In this document: piece by piece, positions 17,592 through 27,300 of the stretch
How positions within the stretch are numbered: the first letter of the stretch is position 1
Layout: each line of letters begins with the position of its first letter
Source of the DNA: Notoacmeibacter sp.
Lineage (GTDB): Bacteria; Pseudomonadota; Alphaproteobacteria; Rhizobiales; Rhizobiaceae
NCBI GenBank assembly: GCA_019912385.1
Contig: JAIOIW010000043.1
Location: forward strand, 1 to 64,000
DNA: 64,000 bases
Reading direction: 5' to 3'
Made by a program: the position numbers and the translations under genes
The notes under the pieces: generated by a model
The model's database searches: none
The model's input: the letters and a program-made list of their open reading frames with translations, nothing else
Told to the model about the DNA's origin: nothing

Positions 17592-18285
17592 AACGGGCCG
17601 CCGTCAAACGAAGGGCAGATACCAGCGCATTGACCCCCAGCGCCAGGATCAGCAGTACGATGCCAAGCGCCATGGCGAGCGGCAGGTCGCCCTTCGACGT
17701 CTCGAGTGCGATCGCGGTCGTCATGACCCGTGTGAGGTGTTCGATGTTGCCACCGACGATGATGACGGCCCCGACTTCGGCCGCGGACCGGCCGAACGCG
17801 GCGAGCGCCACCGTGATCAGCGAATAACGCCCGTCCCAGAGAATGGCCCGCACCTGGGCGAGACGTGAAAGCGCGAAGGAGGCGAACTGCTCGCGATACT
17901 CGTTGAAGAGATCCTCCAGCACCTGCCGCGACAATGCGGCGACAATGGGCGAGATCAGGATGGATTGTGCAATGACCATCGCTGCGGGCGTGTACAGCAA
18001 CCCCATCCAACCCAGCGGCCCGGCGCGTGAAAGATTCAGATAGACGAACAACCCGACCACGACCGGCGGCAGGCCCATCAGCGCATTCATGATAACGATC
18101 ACGCCGGCCCGGCCCGGAAAACGGCTGACCGCCACCAGCGCGCCAATCGGCAGGCCGACCAGGCAGGACACCAGCGTGGCGGCAAGGCTGACCCTGAGCG
18201 ACAGGCCGATGATCTCCAGCAGGTCGGGATCCAGCCCGGCAATCTGGCGAAACGCGAAAAGGAACGCCTCTGCAAAATCCTGCAT
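17578..18285 (-). CDS. tupB: Tungstate ABC transporter permease
   Basis: 235 residues with about five to six membrane spans. The ABC-permease EAA-like region is visible around ALSRLAQVRAILWDGR. The closest family is TupB/WtpB, the tungstate-specific permeases, consistent with the TupA and TupC neighbours. The ATG at 18285 gives a normal family length; the open frame upstream lacks any family resemblance. It is the first gene of a three-gene operon. Confidence 0.88.
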   Translation of the reverse strand: MQDFAEAFLFAFRQIAGLDPDLLEIIGLSLRVSLAATLVSCLVGLPIGALVAVSRFPGRAGVIVIMNALMGLPPVVVGLFVYLNLSRAGPLGWMGLLYTPAAMVIAQSILISPIVAALSRQVLEDLFNEYREQFASFALSRLAQVRAILWDGRYSLITVALAAFGRSAAEVGAVIIVGGNIEHLTRVMTTAIALETSKGDLPLAMALGIVLLILALGVNALVSALRLTAARYAYA

Positions 18286-18670
18286 AATTTCCGGATCCTT
18301 GGGAAATTTCAGACTTACAGCAACCAGAATGCACTTTCCGTATAACCATGCAAGGGAACAACAGGTGAATATCCCGGCATCAAGGACGCACTCAGATGGC
18401 GGCAGGGAACGCTGCGCACCCATGTCCCCCGCAATTTCGCCAATTGCGGCCGGCAACCGGTCGATAAGCGGGCTTTGCGCCCACCTATTTGCGCCGCGGC
18501 CGCGATGCGCAGGCATGGCGATCGTCGAAATGTTGTCACGGATCGGCTGCTTCCCGGACTAGCCGACGCCGGTGCCGTGCCGCGGCGTGCGGCCAATCCG
18601 CTTCTCAAGGCCGGGAATTACGGCCTGAATTCTGGCCGAACCGACTCATCTCGCAAGGGAAATTGCTCCC
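18286..18670. other. 385-base intergenic region, promoter side of tupBCA
   Basis: Gap between the start of tupB and the end of the large DUF11-like gene. A tup promoter must lie here, and the part next to tupB (about 18290-18365) is relatively AT-rich. I see no convincing coding sequence, RNA gene, riboswitch or repeat. A Mo/W-responsive operator is plausible but not identifiable by eye. Confidence 0.4.
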
Positions 18671-21600
18671 CTAATCGATCTTGGCCGGCGGCGTGACGCA
18701 TTTGCGCGCCCCTTCGTCATAGACCTGGCCCTCCGGGCATTTCGGCGTCAGCATCTGGAATTGAGGCAAGGCGGGCAGGATCTGTTCGATGCGCGGCGGC
18801 TCGGGCGCCGGCGTGGGAACCGGGACCGGTTGCGGCCTGATGATCTCGACAGGTGTGCACCGGAAACCTGCATCATTCGGTAACGGCACACGCGCCTGAC
18901 CGGGCGGACAGACACACAAGCCGCGCAGCAGGGTCCCGCCCTCGCACTGAATGGGTGCCGGTACAGGCGTCGGTACAGGTGTAGGAACCGGGACCGGCGC
19001 GGGAACCGGTGGCGGCACGCAGCGATAGGCGTTCCGGCCTATGACCTCGCGGTTCCAATTGACCGGGCAGACGCACTGGTTGCGCACGTCGACGTAGCCG
19101 TTGTCGCAGCGAACCGTCGGCGGCTGCGGGATCGGCGTCGGGATGGGCCTTGGCGCAGGCGGCGGCTCGCAGCGGTACCAGTTGCCTCCCACAACCTCGC
19201 GACTCCAGTTCGCCGGACAGACGCACTGGTTGCGCGCATCGACATAGCCATTGTCGCAGCGGATTGTCGGCACAGGCGGTGGCGGCGGCATCACGCATTC
19301 ACCGTCCCGCTCCACTCTGGGCGGCACGCAGACGCATTCGCCGGTCGCGCGGACCTCGCCGTAGCCGGGTCCGCACGCGGGCAGGATGACGGCGATGCAG
19401 GATCGGTCATTTGCGGGGTTGGTGTCTTCGGCCGCATCCGCACCACCGAGCAGCCGCGCCAGCAGGGCGCGGTCGATCTGCGTGCCCGGCGCGAGGCCGA
19501 GGTCGGTGCGTGCCGCACGCACGGCATCGCGGGTTCTGCGCCCGATCACGCCGTCAATCGGCCCCGGATCATAGCCCAGATGATCGAGCGCGCCCTGGAG
19601 CATCCTGATTTCCTCGCGCGACAGGCTGGCGCCGTCCGCCATACCCGGGCGATAAATTTCGGCGCAGTTTTGTAACTGCCTGTTTCCGCCGCGCCGGGGC
19701 AGCGTCATGTCGAGCGACAAGACGAGCGCCCTGCCGGTCGCCAGTGCGCCGGGTTCGGCGATGCATTCGATTGTCCTGTCCGACTGCGAACAGGAGGCGC
19801 GGCCCGATACGCGGTTAAGCGTGGCGCCGGAAACAGAAAGCGTGTCGCGGATTGCCACCCGCCCGCTGAAAGGCCGGTTACCCTGGCTTCGGACCGTGAT
19901 CTGGAAGCGGCAGTCTTCCTGGCCGTCGCAATTGCCGACCGTTCTTTTCGTGATCGCCAGGTCAACCGGCTGCACCGCCGGCACGCAGATGCCCGCTGCA
20001 TTGCGCTGTTGTCCCGGCGGACAGGGTTTCGGTTTGGGTTTTGCCAGGATCGCCGTCGTGTAGCAGGCCGTTTCCTGCCGGGTCCCCACGACTTGCTCGA
20101 TGTCGCCCGGACGGCTTCTGGGCGTCCATTTGATCGTACCGCAAGCGGTCTTTTCAATCGTCGAATCCGGCGGCTCGGTCATTCCGGGCGCGACCGACCC
20201 TTCGATGCGGGCGGTGACCCGGTCGCCCTCGCTCATCAGGCAATTGTCGATGCGGCAGAGGAACGGCGCGTCGGCGCCGCTGCCGCCCCGCGTACACGTC
20301 CAGGCCGAGGCGGGGCAGTAGGGCGCGGTGGACTTGATATCGATTGCGGAGAAAGCGGACCCCGGCGGTGGCGTTATCGTGAAGTCCAGCGGGCCTTCAT
20401 GGGCGCCTTTTTCGGCAAGTGCGGAGAACTGGTAGAAGGAGCAGTTGGGCGGCGTGCAAGCCTTGGTCCCGTCCGGGAGCAGACCGAAATCGACGAGATC
20501 GGAGGCGTGGATGGCGACCCTGGCACAGTCGCGGTACTGTTTCGACAATCCGACTACGGATTGCGGCATGTCGAGCTGCACGCAATTTTCCGCCCAGTCG
20601 TCGCGGATCACCGGATCGATCCCCTTGAGAACGAGTTCCAGCTTCAGGGGTTTGTCCGGCGTGACGTAGTCCGCCGCATCCGTCACTTCGTAGTGGCAGA
20701 AGAAATAAGCGGCATAGTCCTGTTCGCACGACCAACCGGTGAAAACTCCCGGCCTCTGCACCCCTTTTGGACTGTAGTCGAGCAGCATCCATCCCTTGGG
20801 CACCAGATCCTTGAAGCTCAGGCTCACCTCATGCGGACGATCGTTAGTGGTCGAAATCTCGACCGTGAACTTGCAGATATGATTGCCGCCCCGGCAGGCT
20901 CTGCCGTCGGGCGTCTCGTAATCCGTCGGCCCGGATTTCGTGATCTTCAGGTTTGGCAGGGCCAGCACCGTGTCGCAGCTCTGCACATAATGGCGCCCGT
21001 CGCCGTCGATCTTGGTGTCCTTGTCGGCGTAGCGCGCATCCCGGATCACGGGCAGCGCGAGCGCCGCGATTTCGTCGGTAACCTCGTCGCTCGTGTCCGG
21101 CTCGCCTTCATTCGTGATGAAGCCCTTGTCCGCCTTGAATTTCTTGAGTGCCTGCTTTTCCTTCTCGTTGAATGGCGGCGGTGCCGCCACTCCGGCAGAT
21201 GATTTTGCGATATCCTTCTTCTCGATATAGCCGCGGGAGCGCAGGAGTTCCCGGGTCAGTGTCAGGCGGTCCGTGTAGTTCATGGATGCCGGATCGGTGT
21301 CGAAAAGAATAAGGTTCGCGCAATTCTTGATGGCGCTGAAATCGCCCAGTTCGCTGCCGAAGCCAAGATTGTGCTTGATGGTCCCCTCGATCGTCAGGCT
21401 GCTCTCTTCACCGGGCTTCAGCCCTCGCCATTTTGTGAGATAGACCCTTTTCAGGCTCGTGGGCAGATCGATGTCGAGATCCACGATCCTGGTGATCTCG
21501 TAGTCCGGGTCGCTTCCCGGAAAACTCGGATCGGTCGGCTCCTGCTTGTCGATCACGACGAGGATTCCGGTATAGTTTCCCTTGCCTTCGTTCTTGACCG

Positions 21601-24364
21601 AAATCGTGAAGGGACAGGGTTCTCCGACCGTGCAGAAGCGGTTCTTGAACTTCTTGCTCACCGTCAGTTTCGGTTCATAGCCGATCAGCAAATTGTAGCA
21701 GGCCTTGTGGTTCTTTTCGCTTCCCTCGGCGGGCGGCGCGTCCTTGAACTCGATGCTGGCGCAGTTGGAGACGATGCCCTCGGGATGGTCAGCCGGGATA
21801 TTCAGTTGCAGGCCGAAACCGACCACGTCGCCTTGCTTGAATCCGGATTTCGGAAGCTGCGGGTTCTTGGCGATGTCATAGGTACAGACCGTCTCGCCGC
21901 CCTGCTTCTTGCAACTCCACAGGCCGAGCTTCCCGCCACCCGCAAAGGTCCAGCCCTCGGGCAAGGTGTCGGTTACCGCGAATGCGCCGCCATAGGCTTC
22001 CTCGCCCAACCCGCGTACCTTGATGATGAAATCGCAACGCTTGCCGGGTTCGCAAGACCCGACGCCTTCTTTCTCGATGCGGATATCGGCGACGGCCTTT
22101 TCCTCTTCCCCGGGTTTTTCCTCTTCCTTCGGCTTGCCGCCCGGCAAGGCCCCGGCTCCGGTGCCCGGAAGAAGCCCACCTGCCCCCGCTATGCCGCCGG
22201 GGAAGAGATTGGCGGGCGGCGTCTGGCCGCTCGCCCATCCCGGTGTCGGGCCGCCGGCGGCCTGGCCGGTTCCGGCGGGCGGTCCCTGCTGGTCGAACTC
22301 CAGCGAAATCGTATGGCATGCGGTCTTGCCGCCCAGGGTCACGCAGTTTTGCGCCGTCATAGGATTGCCGCCGGGGTTGAAACCGGCCGGCGCCTGGAAG
22401 CGCCAGGTCGACGATGCCGCCTTGCCGGCCGCGATCGACAGCGGACCGCTGCACTGCCAGTTGTCGGGGGAAGTGTTGGAGCACGTCCAGCCCGCAGGCG
22501 CGCCAGAAAGAGACCAGCCGGAAAGCCAGCGATCCGACAAGGTCATCGTGCCGTTGAAATCCGAGCCCGTGCCATTGGCGAGCCAGACCGTGAATTCGCA
22601 ATCCTCGACATTGTAGACGCAACTCGCCTTGCCGGTCTTGGCAATCGCGAATCCGGCCGCCTTGGGCGCATTCGGATCGACGACCTCGACGGTGATCTCT
22701 GCGCAGGAGGCGTCGTTCGCGCTGTTGGCGTCGCCCGTCCCGATCCATGTGACCGAGGCGCAATTGCGCGTGACGAATTTGGTCGCCTTCTCCAGCGGCG
22801 CGGATTTCTGCCCGAGGATGACCACGACGCCGATGCCGGGATCGAGCGTGACCGCCGGACCGAAATCGCAGCTCACGAATGCTCCCGTTGCCGCGCACGA
22901 CAACGCGCCGTTCATGCCCTCATAGGTCCAGCCAAGTGGCATAAGGTCGGCGATCGTCACCGGACCGACATAGCGCTTCGTTCCGACATTCGTGACCTTG
23001 ACGGCGAAGCGGAACGGACACGCCTCGCCGATCTTGCACTGCGGCAGGAGCGTTGCCATCGCGCCGGCGAGCGGCGGCGTGAGGAGCGTCTTCTCCACCG
23101 CAAGGTCGACGCCGTCCATCGATGGTGCCGTACCGGCGGGGAGAAGGTTGACAAGAGCGCAACCGCGATTGTTGTCGGGGCGGTCGTCCTGCACCGTCTT
23201 CGACCAGTCGAGCTCGGCGCAGTTCTGATCGGTGCCCGAGGCGGTCGCCGGCGGGCGAACCGCGATATTGATGTCGACGGACTGGCCAGGCTCCAGACGC
23301 TGCTTGCGCCTGCAGGCAAAGCGATCGCCGCCGCCAAGCGTCAGGATGCACCACCAGCCGGGGTCCTTCGTGCCGTATTTCCAGCCTGCGGGAAGAATGT
23401 CGACGACCGACAATTCGCCATCGAACGCCACTTCGCCGGTATTGGTGGCCTTGATCGTGAACGGGCACAGTTCGCCGGCAACGCAATCGCCCTTGGCGAC
23501 CTTCAGGAGTTCAAGGTCACGGTTCGCCAGTTCATCGGCATTGGGGTCCCATCCGCCCTTCGACTGACTGTCGATCGTAATCGGGGTGCAACCACGGTCA
23601 TTGGCGGGATCGATATCGATTGCCCCTGCCCCATGTTCGATGACGGCGCAATTGGTGAGCGTGGCCATCCCCTGCGCTGCCGGCACCTGAACATCGAAGG
23701 CAAGCACATCGCTCTGGCCGGGCGCCAGCACAAGCGCCGGCCTGCCGCAGATGGCCTGGCTCGCGAATTGCTGACACGACCAGGGCGATCCTGCCGGGCC
23801 GCTCGAGGCCAGGGCCCATCCGGGCGGAAGATCGTCGAGCATGCGTACCGGTGCGGAATAGGCGGCATCGCCGGCATTGGTGACGACGATCACAAATCCG
23901 CAGGCCTTGCCGGGGGTGCAAGGATTGGGCGCGACCTTCTGGACCGCCAGGTCGGGTCCCGCCTTTGCAGGCGACGGCGGCGGCTCCGGCCACCAGGCCT
24001 GTTCCGGAGTGTCGGAGGGCCACCAGGGTTCCTCCTCGCCTGCGCCCGGCACTTCCGCGATACCCGGCGCTTCGGCGGCCGGATAAGGCGCGATGATCTC
24101 GATATCGCCCATGGCGCCCGCGGCGCGAGGCGCCTGCCCGTCGCCATCCGGCGGTTCGACAGTGGCATCGCTATCGATGGCAAGGCCGGGTTCCGTGACC
24201 CCGATGTCCTGGCCGACTGGCAGATTGGGCGCGCCGACAAGGCCGCGCGAGGGTGCATCACCGGCTGTATCGACGGCCTGCGCCATCGGGCTTTCGCCCG
24301 GCACCAACAGAAGGACGGCGCCAAGGGCCGTCGCAAGGATTCCGCTTTTCAAGAATCGCATCAT
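18671..24364 (-). CDS. Large secreted DUF11-like repeat protein with peptidoglycan-binding domain and Cys/Pro-rich tail
   Basis: 1897 residues, function unknown. A Sec signal peptide is at residues 1-29 (ending MAQA). About nine Ig-like modules follow, starting near residues 135, 281, 418, 571, 758, 898, 1136, 1301 and 1468. Most open with D-L-x-x-x-K and share a C-x4/6-C-x-F pattern (for example CTPGKACGF, CVAGELCPF, CKIGEACPF) and a PxGW turn, as in DUF11 modules. A peptidoglycan-binding type 1 motif lies at about 1578-1641 (EIRMLQGALDHLGYDPGPID), and a weaker similar stretch near 1070. The last 220 residues are Pro-rich spacers with Cys-rich units. The ATG overlaps the previous stop as ATGA, so it is coupled to the propeller gene. 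Likely a cell-wall-attached or extracellular adhesive or structural protein. Confidence 0.8.
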   Translation of the reverse strand: MMRFLKSGILATALGAVLLLVPGESPMAQAVDTAGDAPSRGLVGAPNLPVGQDIGVTEPGLAIDSDATVEPPDGDGQAPRAAGAMGDIEIIAPYPAAEAPGIAEVPGAGEEEPWWPSDTPEQAWWPEPPPSPAKAGPDLAVQKVAPNPCTPGKACGFVIVVTNAGDAAYSAPVRMLDDLPPGWALASSGPAGSPWSCQQFASQAICGRPALVLAPGQSDVLAFDVQVPAAQGMATLTNCAVIEHGAGAIDIDPANDRGCTPITIDSQSKGGWDPNADELANRDLELLKVAKGDCVAGELCPFTIKATNTGEVAFDGELSVVDILPAGWKYGTKDPGWWCILTLGGGDRFACRRKQRLEPGQSVDINIAVRPPATASGTDQNCAELDWSKTVQDDRPDNNRGCALVNLLPAGTAPSMDGVDLAVEKTLLTPPLAGAMATLLPQCKIGEACPFRFAVKVTNVGTKRYVGPVTIADLMPLGWTYEGMNGALSCAATGAFVSCDFGPAVTLDPGIGVVVILGQKSAPLEKATKFVTRNCASVTWIGTGDANSANDASCAEITVEVVDPNAPKAAGFAIAKTGKASCVYNVEDCEFTVWLANGTGSDFNGTMTLSDRWLSGWSLSGAPAGWTCSNTSPDNWQCSGPLSIAAGKAASSTWRFQAPAGFNPGGNPMTAQNCVTLGGKTACHTISLEFDQQGPPAGTGQAAGGPTPGWASGQTPPANLFPGGIAGAGGLLPGTGAGALPGGKPKEEEKPGEEEKAVADIRIEKEGVGSCEPGKRCDFIIKVRGLGEEAYGGAFAVTDTLPEGWTFAGGGKLGLWSCKKQGGETVCTYDIAKNPQLPKSGFKQGDVVGFGLQLNIPADHPEGIVSNCASIEFKDAPPAEGSEKNHKACYNLLIGYEPKLTVSKKFKNRFCTVGEPCPFTISVKNEGKGNYTGILVVIDKQEPTDPSFPGSDPDYEITRIVDLDIDLPTSLKRVYLTKWRGLKPGEESSLTIEGTIKHNLGFGSELGDFSAIKNCANLILFDTDPASMNYTDRLTLTRELLRSRGYIEKKDIAKSSAGVAAPPPFNEKEKQALKKFKADKGFITNEGEPDTSDEVTDEIAALALPVIRDARYADKDTKIDGDGRHYVQSCDTVLALPNLKITKSGPTDYETPDGRACRGGNHICKFTVEISTTNDRPHEVSLSFKDLVPKGWMLLDYSPKGVQRPGVFTGWSCEQDYAAYFFCHYEVTDAADYVTPDKPLKLELVLKGIDPVIRDDWAENCVQLDMPQSVVGLSKQYRDCARVAIHASDLVDFGLLPDGTKACTPPNCSFYQFSALAEKGAHEGPLDFTITPPPGSAFSAIDIKSTAPYCPASAWTCTRGGSGADAPFLCRIDNCLMSEGDRVTARIEGSVAPGMTEPPDSTIEKTACGTIKWTPRSRPGDIEQVVGTRQETACYTTAILAKPKPKPCPPGQQRNAAGICVPAVQPVDLAITKRTVGNCDGQEDCRFQITVRSQGNRPFSGRVAIRDTLSVSGATLNRVSGRASCSQSDRTIECIAEPGALATGRALVLSLDMTLPRRGGNRQLQNCAEIYRPGMADGASLSREEIRMLQGALDHLGYDPGPIDGVIGRRTRDAVRAARTDLGLAPGTQIDRALLARLLGGADAAEDTNPANDRSCIAVILPACGPGYGEVRATGECVCVPPRVERDGECVMPPPPPVPTIRCDNGYVDARNQCVCPANWSREVVGGNWYRCEPPPAPRPIPTPIPQPPTVRCDNGYVDVRNQCVCPVNWNREVIGRNAYRCVPPPVPAPVPVPTPVPTPVPAPIQCEGGTLLRGLCVCPPGQARVPLPNDAGFRCTPVEIIRPQPVPVPTPAPEPPRIEQILPALPQFQMLTPKCPEGQVYDEGARKCVTPPAKID
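19017..19275 (-). repeat. Tandem 150-bp (50-residue) Cys/Pro-rich repeat inside the DUF11-like gene
   Basis: Two copies of a unit, at about 19017-19125 and 19167-19275, are separated by exactly 150 bases when the shared ACGCACTGGT is used as the ruler (19071 and 19221). Each encodes RCDNGYVD, then RNQCVCP and NW, with a following C, joined by a Pro-rich linker. A third, more diverged Cys unit lies downstream. The pattern looks like recent duplication of a small disulfide-bonded module. Confidence 0.75.
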
Positions 24365-27300
24365 GGTCCGGTATCCACTTCCCAGACGCCACGGCCGCGC
24401 GTTGCCGCAAACAGCCTTCTCTCCGGTGCCAGGCCGGCTGCCTGCGACGCCTGGTTGCGCCGGCCTGTCGGCACCACCAGATCGTTTATCCGGATAGCGG
24501 GTAGCCCGGCATTGTAGGGCTTCCACTGATCGTAGGTCGGTCGCGACACATCACCCTGGAACACGCCCTTGTCGGTCCCGACATAGACCCGGTTCGCGTC
24601 GTATCCATCGCCCGACAGCACGAGCCATTCGCGGTTTTCGGGCAGGTTGTTGCCCATCGGTGTACCGGTCACGCCCGTCGACAACCCCTGGAGGCGCAGG
24701 ACGCGCCGGTAGGGATCGCCGCCGCGATGGAGGATGTAGAGGACATCCCTGTCCGTCGGTGCAAACGCAATGCTCACGACTTCGGCCTTGTCGAAATCGC
24801 GCGACCAGATCAGTTTCCAGGTGGTGCGGATTCCCTGGTCGCTGCGCCAGATCTGGCCTTCCGACGTTCCGGCGTACCAGGCGCCCGTGTCGGGCTGGAA
24901 AGCGATCCGTGTCACCCTGCCGTGAACATTTGAGCCTTCCGGTCCGCGCGCGGTCCAGAAGGCGCTGCTGAAGCGTGTCCCGTTCGCGTCGGTCGTGTAG
25001 TCGGTCGCGTTGTCGGTCGCGTAGATCTCCTCGCCGGCGATGGCGACGACATCGGGATTTCCGGGCCTGAAGGTGATGAAAGAGCTGTCGAAATCGCGAT
25101 CCTTGATCGCCTTGGGAATGTCGGCGCTGCCCGCCAGGTCGCGAATCCACGGCCCTTTCAGTCCGGACGCCGATATCCACGTCGAATACCCGCTGTCATC
25201 CTCGTGCATGCGCTGGTGCTGCGAGATCACCACATTGTAATTGGCCGGGCTCATCGGCGTATAGGCGCCGTCGCCGCCTCGCGGCTGATAGGTCTTGTTC
25301 CATTCGAGACTGCCGGTGAACACCATCGTGCCGTTGTCCTGCGTGCCGCCGGCAATCAGCGACGGCTCGTTCTCCGCAACGTCGATGTCGTAGAATTCCA
25401 TGACGCGCAGATCGTAGTTTCGGTGCTTGCAGTTGTCGTTGGTCCCCTTCTCGTAAGCGCATCGCCAGACGCCGCCGTCGCCAACCACATAGTAGCCCAC
25501 CGCCGAGCCGGAAGCGCCCGGCTCGAATGTCATTCCGTGCTGATCGTCGTGGATGATGCCGATTTCGATCGGCTTGGCATTCGCATCGTCAAGGTCGAGT
25601 TTGTAGAGATTGACGCCACCGAACCACACGACCGACGGATTGGACGGATGCACGCGGACATAGGGGTTGTAGAGGCTTTCCTTGGTCGGGGTCGCGTCGT
25701 CAAAGCTTGTTTTGAGCGTCCAGGAGCCGCCGCGATCGTCCGACCGGTGGATTTCGAGGCGCGGCGCGCCGGGTGCGAAAGTCGAAATGCGGGCGATCGC
25801 GGCGTAGATCGTCTTGGTATCCTTCGGATAGATGTCGAGCCGGATCGAGGCATTGGTGTTCATTGCCGGCAGGTCTGTCGTCAGCGCCGTGCAGGACGGA
25901 CTCGCGCCATCGGCATCGGTGCAGCGATAGAGACCGTCCATCACCTGCGCCGGCGAACCGCCCGGACGCGGCAGGAACGCGCCAAGCACCGCGATATAGA
26001 CCCGGCTTTGATCGTCCGGGTCCACGGCCATGTCCTCGACCTGCCCCGCCCTGACCGTGTCCCAGTCGGACGACCCGATCGCGGTCGCTTTCGGGTCGGC
26101 TCCCGCGAGGCGGAGGAAGCCCTGATTGGTGGCCGCATAGACCGTCGCCCCGCCGCCTGCATTGCGGTGGACGTGGAGCTTGCTGACGCCGGTCGTCAGC
26201 GTCTCGTCGGCGATCTGGTGCCACGAGCCGCCGCCGTCGATCGACTTGTAGATCCCGAGCCCGCCGCCGTAGCGCGACGATCCCGTTCCGTAATAGATGA
26301 TGTCGGGATCGTCGGGGTCGAGCGCTATCGCACCGCCCTTCAGCGGCGAGGCATCGATGAGGTTTCGCAAATCCTTGATACCAAACTGCTTGGACAGGTC
26401 GTCGGTAAGCGGCGACCAGTTGTCGCCGCCATCCGCGCTCTTCCACAGGCCGCCGCGCACGGCGCTGGCATAGAGGATGTCGGTATTTTTCGGATTCACC
26501 GCGAGATGGTCGATCCGCCCCTGGGAACCGTCCGGCTGGCCCTTGACCATGATGCTCGGGCCGAGCGACAGCCAGTTTCCGGGCGCAAGCGTGCTCGCCG
26601 CCATGGCCGGTCCCGGGATGGTGATATGCCAGCCGGTGACCTTGCGCAGGTCGCGGTCGAACAGATTGTCAGGCCAGTCCGCCTCCAGCGAAACGATGTG
26701 TTCGCCGGACGTCACATTGCCCAGGTCGATACGGATATCCGCGTTGTTGCCGGGATAGATCGGACCGATTGCAACCGTTCCTTTCGGCTCGCCATCGAGC
26801 CGGACCGTCGCATCGACGGGTTCGATGGTCGCGAAACCGGGATTGGTCGCACGGAGTGTGATGACACCGGGTGAAGCGGCATCGCCAGCAACGGGATCGA
26901 ACCGGATATCGCTCTTGGGTCCGGCTTCGCCAGCGACCCACAGCCTCCGGTCGGCCCGGTTGTTGAAACGGTCGCGGTCGACCTCGCTCGTAGCAGGCAC
27001 GATTTCAGCTCGTATCCGGTGCAGGCCGGGCGTGTCCGCCGTCCAACTGATGCGCTGTAAGACGCTCTCTCCCGCCCCAAGCGCCCTCACATCGGCGCTT
27101 TCGGCCAGTTCGCCGTCGATGACGAAGTTGAGCCGCGCGTCCGCCGATGCTCCGGTTCCGCGATTGGCGACGGTCACGGATATGACCACCGGATTGCCCG
27201 GCACCGCCTGGATGGGATCGGTTTCCAGGGCGTCGATCGCCAGGTCCGGCGTATCCCATGCAGGAAACGCCTCGCGGAACGGTTCTGCCGTGCGCAAGCA

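Noticed and set aside
21371-24517. A 1048-codon open frame on the plus strand opposite the giant secreted protein
   Set aside because: It lies antisense to a gene with signal peptide, repeated modules and a coupled start. The predicted product has no family resemblance or ribosome-binding site, a usual artefact of high-GC DNA.
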